From: Streptomyces nigra
Lineage (GTDB): Bacteria > Actinomycetota > Actinomycetes > Streptomycetales > Streptomycetaceae
Reading direction: 5' to 3'
Length of the DNA: 64,000 nt
NCBI RefSeq assembly: GCF_003074055.1
Contig: NZ_CP029043.1
Location: forward strand, 6,440,501 to 6,504,500
Shown here: positions 59,546-64,000 of the stretch, piece after piece
Layout: every line of letters starts with the position of its first letter
How positions within the stretch are numbered: the stretch's first letter is position 1
Program-made: the position numbers and the translations under genes
Notes under the pieces: generated by a model
The model's input: the letters and a program-made list of their open reading frames with translations, nothing else
What the model was told of the DNA's origin: nothing
Database searches by the model: none

Positions 59546-60403
59546 TCAGTCGAACTGGCTGGGCGAGGCCGCCGGGGACCTGCCGGCCAGGACGTCCTGG
59601 AGCCGCTGCGTGCCCAGCTGCACCGCCGACCGCACCGAGTCGTCCTCGTCGCCGTCGAGGCCGCCCGCCGTGACGGTGATCGCGTTGTCGCCCACCCGGA
59701 CCGCCGCCACGTCCAGGGTCAGCGTCGCGTCCGTGCCGTCGACCGGGCCGCGCACCGTGACCCGCAGGCCCTCACGGGCGTCGCCCACCGAGGGCAGGGA
59801 GCTCTCGGTGACCTGGACGGTCCGCTCCTCGCCGTTCTCGGTCATCGTGAACCGGTCGCACTCCTGCGGCAGTTTGGCCATCCAGTTCAGGGAGTCCTGG
59901 ACGTCCGTCCGGTCGTAGGCGGCGACCTGGTACAGCAGCCGTGAGTCGCCCTCGGTGAAGCCGCGCAGCGCGTTCGCGCCGGACGGCTTGCCCAGCAGGT
60001 CGTCGTCGAAGAGCGAGTCCATCAGCCGCTGGCAGTCGGCGGCGTCCGTCTTGGCGGACAGGAAGTCGGAGACGTCGACCTTGCCGATCAGCAGCCCGTC
60101 GTGCCAGTTCTCCGCCTCCGTGTCCTTCACCTGCGTCCAGTCGTCCTCGATGTCCGCCGCCGTGATCAGCGCGGTCTCGGCGCCGGACTCGGTGAGGGTG
60201 CCGGTCGGCGAACCGGACGGCGAGCCCGTCGGGGAACCGGTCGGTGACTCCGTCTGCTGCCGGGCGGCGGGTGACGCGCTGACGCCCGGGGCCCCCGCAT
60301 CCCGGCCGCCCTCCTGGGCACAGGCAGCGGTGGCGAGCAGGGTGCCCGCCGTCAGGGCCGTGGACGACAGGACGTGGGCGAGTCGGACGGTACGACGGGT
60401 CAT
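59546..60403 (-). CDS. predicted lipoprotein
   Basis: 285-aa secreted lipoprotein. The signal peptide ends in a lipobox LLATAAC (Cys about residue 28). A Ser/Pro/Thr/Gly-rich linker with SPTGSP-type repeats follows (about 45-72), then a globular domain of about 200 residues resembling sensor-like lipoproteins of mycobacteria and Streptomyces. Function is unknown. AGGAGG precedes its ATG. Confidence 0.87.
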   Translation of the reverse strand: MTRRTVRLAHVLSSTALTAGTLLATAACAQEGGRDAGAPGVSASPAARQQTESPTGSPTGSPSGSPTGTLTESGAETALITAADIEDDWTQVKDTEAENWHDGLLIGKVDVSDFLSAKTDAADCQRLMDSLFDDDLLGKPSGANALRGFTEGDSRLLYQVAAYDRTDVQDSLNWMAKLPQECDRFTMTENGEERTVQVTESSLPSVGDAREGLRVTVRGPVDGTDATLTLDVAAVRVGDNAITVTAGGLDGDEDDSVRSAVQLGTQRLQDVLAGRSPAASPSQFD

Positions 60404-60525
60404 CGGGAGTGCCTCCTGAAGTCGGGACGCGTGTCCCGTTCAGCCCATCACCGGCCCCGCACACCCACCATCGGCCACGGCCCGTTCGGGTGAGAGCACC
60501 CGGACGGGCCGTGATCAGTTCCTAG

Positions 60526-60726
60526 GCCGTGTCCGCAAAGTCCCGCCTGCCGTTCGACGCCCGGCACTCCCCCAAGCTCTTCGAGCAGGGGGGACCCCCA
60601 CTCGCCGCACCGGCCGGCCACCCGCGTACAACCAGTACGCGGGAGCCCGTCCGGCGCGCCGAGAGCACGCACCGGACGCCGCTCGGCCCGCCCTCCGGGC
60701 GGACGACGCGACTTTACGGACACGAC
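60526..60726. mobile_element. MITE-like element with CTAG target duplication
   Basis: A 201-bp non-coding element bounded by imperfect terminal inverted repeats, GCCGTGTCCGCAAAGTC at the left and GTCGTGTCCGTAAAGTC (reverse strand) at the right, and flanked by CTAG on both sides (60522-60525 and 60727-60730). Ends of this type belong to IS5-like insertion sequences of Streptomyces, so it is probably mobilised in trans. Inside is a C5/G5 palindromic repeat (about 60565-60603) related to the one at 4080-4122. Confidence 0.8.
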
Positions 60727-60760
60727 CTAGCGGCTTCGGCAACGCTCGTGATCGATACAC

Positions 60761-61093
60761 CTAGGGCTTCAGTGGGTCGTGCCCGATGGTCATGAGCTCG
60801 TGCCGATGCCGGGTCTGCTCCGGCTCGGGTTCGTTCTCCAGGTCGGTGCGCTCGGACACGGTGTCCACGACGTCGTACATCACCTGGATGTCGTCGTCCG
60901 TGAGGTCGGTGCGGCGCTTCTGGAGGATCGCGAGCACATGCTGCCCGGTCGGGTTGCCCGCTTGGTCCGGCAGCGGCTCGGCCGTCTCGCCCGCGTCGCT
61001 GACCCGCAGCCAGGCCGCGAGTTCCTGCGAGGTCATGTTCACGACGCGGTGGAAGTCCTCCCACAGCGCGTCGAGTTCGAGGGCGTCCGTCAC
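60761..61093 (-). CDS. DUF3140 protein
   Basis: 110-aa soluble protein: LDALWEDFHRVVNMTSQELAAWL then GQHVLAILQKRRTDLTDDDIQVMYDVVDTV is the DUF3140 pattern. It has no known function. The MITE lies directly downstream of its stop. Confidence 0.87.
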   Translation of the reverse strand: MTDALELDALWEDFHRVVNMTSQELAAWLRVSDAGETAEPLPDQAGNPTGQHVLAILQKRRTDLTDDDIQVMYDVVDTVSERTDLENEPEPEQTRHRHELMTIGHDPLKP

Positions 61094-61170
61094 GGGGTGT
61101 TCCTTTCTCCTTGAGTCGCCTGTCCCGGCCGTCGTTCGTCGCCTGTCTCAGCCGACGCCTGCCGGGTGTC

Positions 61171-61653
61171 TCAGCCGTCGCTCGGCCAGTTCTCGGCGTC
61201 GAACATCCAGCGCTGCTTCTCCAGGTCGCCGGTGACGGTGATGAGCAGGTCCTGGGTCACCGGGTCCGGCTCGGCGGTCGCCGCGACGCGCTCGCGCAGC
61301 CGTGTGACGGCCGAGCCGAGGGCGTCCACGACCAGCTGCACGACCCGGGTGTCCCGCAGCCAGCCCGCCTCGGGACCGGGCAGCGCGAAGGCGCCCGCGA
61401 TCGTCTCCGGGCGGCCGTCGGGAGCCACCCCGATCGCGGCGCAGCGCTCGGCGACCGTGTCGGCGTGCGTCCGGGCCAGCGTCACCACCTCGTCGAGCTG
61501 GAGGTGGATGGAGCGGAAGCGCGGGCCGACGATGGCCCAGTGCGCCTGCTTCCCGATCAGGGAGAGTCCGAGAAGATCGACGAGGGTGTCCTGGAGCGCG
61601 TCCCCGGCGACCTTGCGGGCCGCCTCCGGAAGGGTGCTGGTGACCATGGCCAT
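61171..61653 (-). CDS. dps: Dps-family ferritin-like protein
   Basis: 160-aa four-helix protein. The ferroxidase residues are in IGKQAHWAIVGPRFRSIHLQLDEVV (His, Asp and Glu of the Dps site). It stores iron and protects DNA from peroxide as a dodecamer. The C-terminal HPDPV-like tail (AENWPSDG) is short. ATG at 61653 has GAGAGGGG upstream; a second ATG two codons later is possible. Confidence 0.9.
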   Translation of the reverse strand: MAMVTSTLPEAARKVAGDALQDTLVDLLGLSLIGKQAHWAIVGPRFRSIHLQLDEVVTLARTHADTVAERCAAIGVAPDGRPETIAGAFALPGPEAGWLRDTRVVQLVVDALGSAVTRLRERVAATAEPDPVTQDLLITVTGDLEKQRWMFDAENWPSDG

Positions 61654-61860
61654 GTCGAGCCCCTCTCTGGCGTGGTCGAGCGTGGTCGAGGCCGGCGGAG
61701 CGGTGCGGCCGGCGGAGCGGTGCGGCACCTTCCGTCACAGCGATGCCGCGACCACTCCCTGCGTGCGCGGGTGCCCCGAGCGAACCGGTGCAAAACGTAC
61801 GACGGCCCGGTGGTCGCGCGGGCCGCCCATCGTGGTCGTACGGCCCCGGGGCGGCGTATC

Positions 61861-61890
61861 TTCCCAGCGGGGCGACAGTCGGTCTATAGT
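61861..61890 (+). promoter_or_regulatory. possible promoter of the thiolase gene
   Basis: TTCCCA and TATAGT separated by 18 bp lie about 60 nt before the thiolase GTG, in an AT-richer stretch (61870-61915) that also contains CTAATTAACG. Only the -10 box is a good match. The rest of the gap back to the Dps start contains nothing I can identify. Confidence 0.3.
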
Positions 61891-61952
61891 CCGAAACTAG
61901 CGGTGCTAATTAACGGGGTGCCGCTGCCACCCGCCCGGTCAGGAGTCCAGTC

Positions 61953-63140
61953 GTGCGTCCCGTCCACTTCGCGGCCGCCCGCCGCACCCCCATCGGCAAA
62001 CTGCGCGGAGCCCTGTCGTCCGTCCGCCCCGACGACCTCGCCGCCGCCGTGATCCGGGGCATCGTCGCCGACGTCCCCGCGCTGGACCCCGCGCGCGTCG
62101 ACGACGTGTACTGGGGTGCCGCCAACCAGGCCGGTGAGGACAACCGCAACGTGGCCCGGATGGCGGCCCTGCTGGCCGGACTGCCCGACTCGGTGCCCGG
62201 CGCCACCGTGAACCGTCTGTGCGCGTCCGGACTGGAGGCGGTCACGACGGCCGCCCGGACCATCGCGGCGGGCGAGGCCGACATCGTGCTCGCCGGCGGC
62301 TCCGAGTCCATGAGCCGTGCCCCCTTCGTCCTGCCCCGCCCCGACGAGGCGCTGCCCCACCGCATCGAGACCGTCGACACCCGCCTCGGCTGGCGGCTGG
62401 TCAACCCGGCCATGAAGGACCTGCACGGACTGCTGTCCATGGGCGAGACCGCCGAGGAGGTCGCCCGGCGCCACGGCGTCTCCCGCGAACGCCAGGACGA
62501 GTTCGCGCTCCGCAGCCACCAGCGGGCCGCCGAGGCCCGTAAGAACGGGCACTTCGACGACGAGATCCAGCCCGTGGAGCGCCCCGACGGCGTGGTCGTC
62601 GACAGCGACGAGTGCATCCGCGAGGACACCTCCTACGAGAAGCTGTCCCGGCTCAAGCCCGTCTTCCGCGCGGACGGCACGGTCACCGCCGGCAACGCCT
62701 CCCCGATGAACGACGGGGCCGCCGGACTCCTCCTGGTCAGCGAGGAGGCGCTGAACGACCTCGGCCTGGAGTCCCTCGGCCGCTATGTCGCCGGCGGCTC
62801 GGCCGGCGTCCACCCCGACGTCATGGGCATCGGCCCGGTCCCCGCCACCCGCAAGGTCCTCGACCGGGCCGGCTGGACCGTCGCCGACGTCCAGGAGGCC
62901 GAGTTCAACGAGGCGTTCGCCGCACAGGCCCTGGCCGGTGTCGACGCCCTCGGTATCGACCTCGACCTGGTCAACGCGAGCGGCGGCGCCATCGCCCTCG
63001 GGCACCCGCTGGGCTGCTCCGGCGCCCGCATCCTGACCACCCTCCTGCATCGGATGCGCCGCACCGGGGCCGAGCGCGGCCTGGCCACGATGTGCGTCGG
63101 CGTCGGCCAGGGCAGCGCGGTACTGGTCGAACGGCACTGA
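61953..63140 (+). CDS. thiolase (acetyl-CoA acetyltransferase / 3-oxoadipyl-CoA thiolase-like)
   Basis: 395-aa enzyme. The nucleophilic cysteine is in VNRLCASGLEA, the His in GGAIALGHPLGCSGARI, and the second Cys in TMCVGVGQGSA. The start VHFAAARRTPIGKLRGALSSVRPDDLAA and its length fit PcaF-like degradative thiolases, but no other catabolic genes are adjacent, so beta-oxidation or acetoacetyl-CoA roles are equally possible. GTG at 61953 follows GGAG. Confidence 0.92.
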   Translation: MRPVHFAAARRTPIGKLRGALSSVRPDDLAAAVIRGIVADVPALDPARVDDVYWGAANQAGEDNRNVARMAALLAGLPDSVPGATVNRLCASGLEAVTTAARTIAAGEADIVLAGGSESMSRAPFVLPRPDEALPHRIETVDTRLGWRLVNPAMKDLHGLLSMGETAEEVARRHGVSRERQDEFALRSHQRAAEARKNGHFDDEIQPVERPDGVVVDSDECIREDTSYEKLSRLKPVFRADGTVTAGNASPMNDGAAGLLLVSEEALNDLGLESLGRYVAGGSAGVHPDVMGIGPVPATRKVLDRAGWTVADVQEAEFNEAFAAQALAGVDALGIDLDLVNASGGAIALGHPLGCSGARILTTLLHRMRRTGAERGLATMCVGVGQGSAVLVERH

Positions 63141-63215
63141 GCCGGCCCGGGTCTCCCGGCCGGCGGTCTCCCGGCAAGCGGTCTCCCAGCAGGCGAGACG
63201 GACTACCAGGACCTG

Positions 63216-64000
63216 ATGTCCGCACATACCATCGGTCCCCGCATGGACACGATGACGCTGTGGCAGATCACCGGCTGGGAGTTCGCCGCCCTCGCCGGCG
63301 CGGCCCTCCTGGTCGGCTTCTCCAAGACCGCCGTGAGCGGCGCCAACACGGTCAGTCTGGCGATCTTCGCCGCCGTACTGCCCGCCCGCGCCTCCACCGG
63401 GGTCCTGCTGCCGATCCTGATCGCCGGTGACGTGCTCGCCGTCCTCACCTATCGGCGGCACGCCCACTGGCCCACGCTGTGGCGCCTGTTCCCGGCGGTC
63501 GCGGCCGGCGTCGTGTGCGGCACGCTGTTCCTGGTGTGGGCCGACGACGGCGCCGTCCGCACCTCGATCGGCGTGATCCTGCTGATGATGGCGGCCGTGA
63601 CCGTGTGGCGCCGCCGCGCCGCCGAGCGGGAGGCCGACCCCGACGCCGTCACCACCCGCTCCGGCCGCCTCAAGGCCCGTTCCTACGGTGTCCTCGGCGG
63701 CTTCACCACGATGGTCGCCAACGCGGGCGGCCCGGTGATGTCGATGTACCTGCTGTCGGCCGGCTTCCGCAAGCTCGGCTTCCTCGGCACCTCCGCCTTC
63801 TTCTTCCTGATCGTCAACACCTCCAAGGTGCCGTTCAGCGCCGGGCTCGGCCTGATCGACGGCTCCTCGCTGCTGCTGGACGCCGCACTGGTGCTGTTCG
63901 TCGTCCCCGGCGCGCTGCTCGGCACCTGGGCCGTCGGCCGGATCAACCAGCGGCTCTTCGAACAGCTGGTGATCGCGGCGACGGTCGTGGGCGGGCTCCA
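63216..64000 (+). CDS. TauE/SafE family membrane permease (3' end beyond window)
   Basis: At least 261 codons without a stop to the window end. After a short start come repeated hydrophobic helices: FAALAGAALLVGFSKTAVSGANT is the family's first conserved segment, and GGFTTMVANAGGPVMSMYLL the second. These proteins export sulphite, sulphoacetate or related anions. ATG at 63216 has AGGA upstream; ATG 63243 or 63252 is possible. The gene is cut by the end of the sequence. Confidence 0.88.
   Translation, partial: MSAHTIGPRMDTMTLWQITGWEFAALAGAALLVGFSKTAVSGANTVSLAIFAAVLPARASTGVLLPILIAGDVLAVLTYRRHAHWPTLWRLFPAVAAGVVCGTLFLVWADDGAVRTSIGVILLMMAAVTVWRRRAAEREADPDAVTTRSGRLKARSYGVLGGFTTMVANAGGPVMSMYLLSAGFRKLGFLGTSAFFFLIVNTSKVPFSAGLGLIDGSSLLLDAALVLFVVPGALLGTWAVGRINQRLFEQLVIAATVVGGL

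Overview
The window is high-GC DNA with strong third-position G/C bias, GTG and TTG starts, many stop-start overlaps and actinomycete-specific families (a conservon, RsbW-like ATPase, DUF574 methyltransferase, DUF3140, XRE-cupin regulators, ricin-type lectin hydrolases). It reads as chromosome of a Streptomyces species. Species cannot be fixed from the sequence alone. No phage, plasmid, integrase or CRISPR content is visible. The only mobile element seen is a 201-bp MITE-like element near 60.6 kb.

Layout. (1) 0.1-3.5 kb: an anti-sigma-type ATPase, then leftward galE, cation efflux and idi (IPP isomerase). (2) 3.8-10.8 kb: a tightly overlapping rightward operon of two CDP-alcohol phosphotransferases, a sugar-type nucleotidyltransferase, a glycerol-1-phosphate-dehydrogenase-like enzyme, a family 2 glycosyltransferase and a TagGH-like ABC exporter. 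This looks like synthesis and export of a phosphodiester-linked envelope glycan or lipid of unknown structure. (3) 11.2-24.2 kb: a complete hopanoid cluster (hpnC, hpnD, a 46-aa small ORF, hpnE, polyprenyl diphosphate synthase, squalene-hopene cyclase, hpnG, hpnH) with extra copies of the MEP-pathway genes ispG and dxs and a terminal aminotransferase. Together with idi upstream it runs from pyruvate/G3P-derived isoprenoid units to side-chain-modified hopanoids. (4) 24.2-32.7 kb: a regulator with a 40-aa membrane peptide, a tyrosine phosphatase, a LysM/M23 endopeptidase behind a c-di-AMP riboswitch, an SGNH hydrolase, TetR, an amino-acid dehydrogenase, an MBL-fold hydrolase and a DUF1275 protein.

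(5) 33.2-37.8 kb: a conservon-type signalling operon (sensor kinase-like, roadblock, DUF742, GTPase, GAF). (6) 37.8-41.3 kb: a broken TetR gene whose putative operator also sits before an SDR/NTF2 operon 2.3 kb away, with a GPP34 (GOLPH3-like) gene and a LysR gene between them. (7) 41.5-47.7 kb: the threonine-to-glycine pair tdh/kbl with LysR, an XRE-cupin regulator, an acetyltransferase, MmcQ/YjbR, an MFS exporter and tRNA-Pro(GGG). (8) 47.9-55.3 kb: secreted carbohydrate-active proteins (GH19 chitinase and a beta-helix ricin-lectin protein), then TetR, a GH15 glucanase/trehalase-like enzyme and a second galE. Shared palindromes suggest the TetR controls the last two. (9) 55.4-64 kb: a FluG-like split pair (glutamine-synthetase-like enzyme plus amidohydrolase) with a DUF4916 gene, a methyltransferase, a lipoprotein, the MITE, DUF3140, Dps, a thiolase and a TauE/SafE permease cut by the window end.

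Functions are inferred by reading translated motifs by eye; no database search was run.
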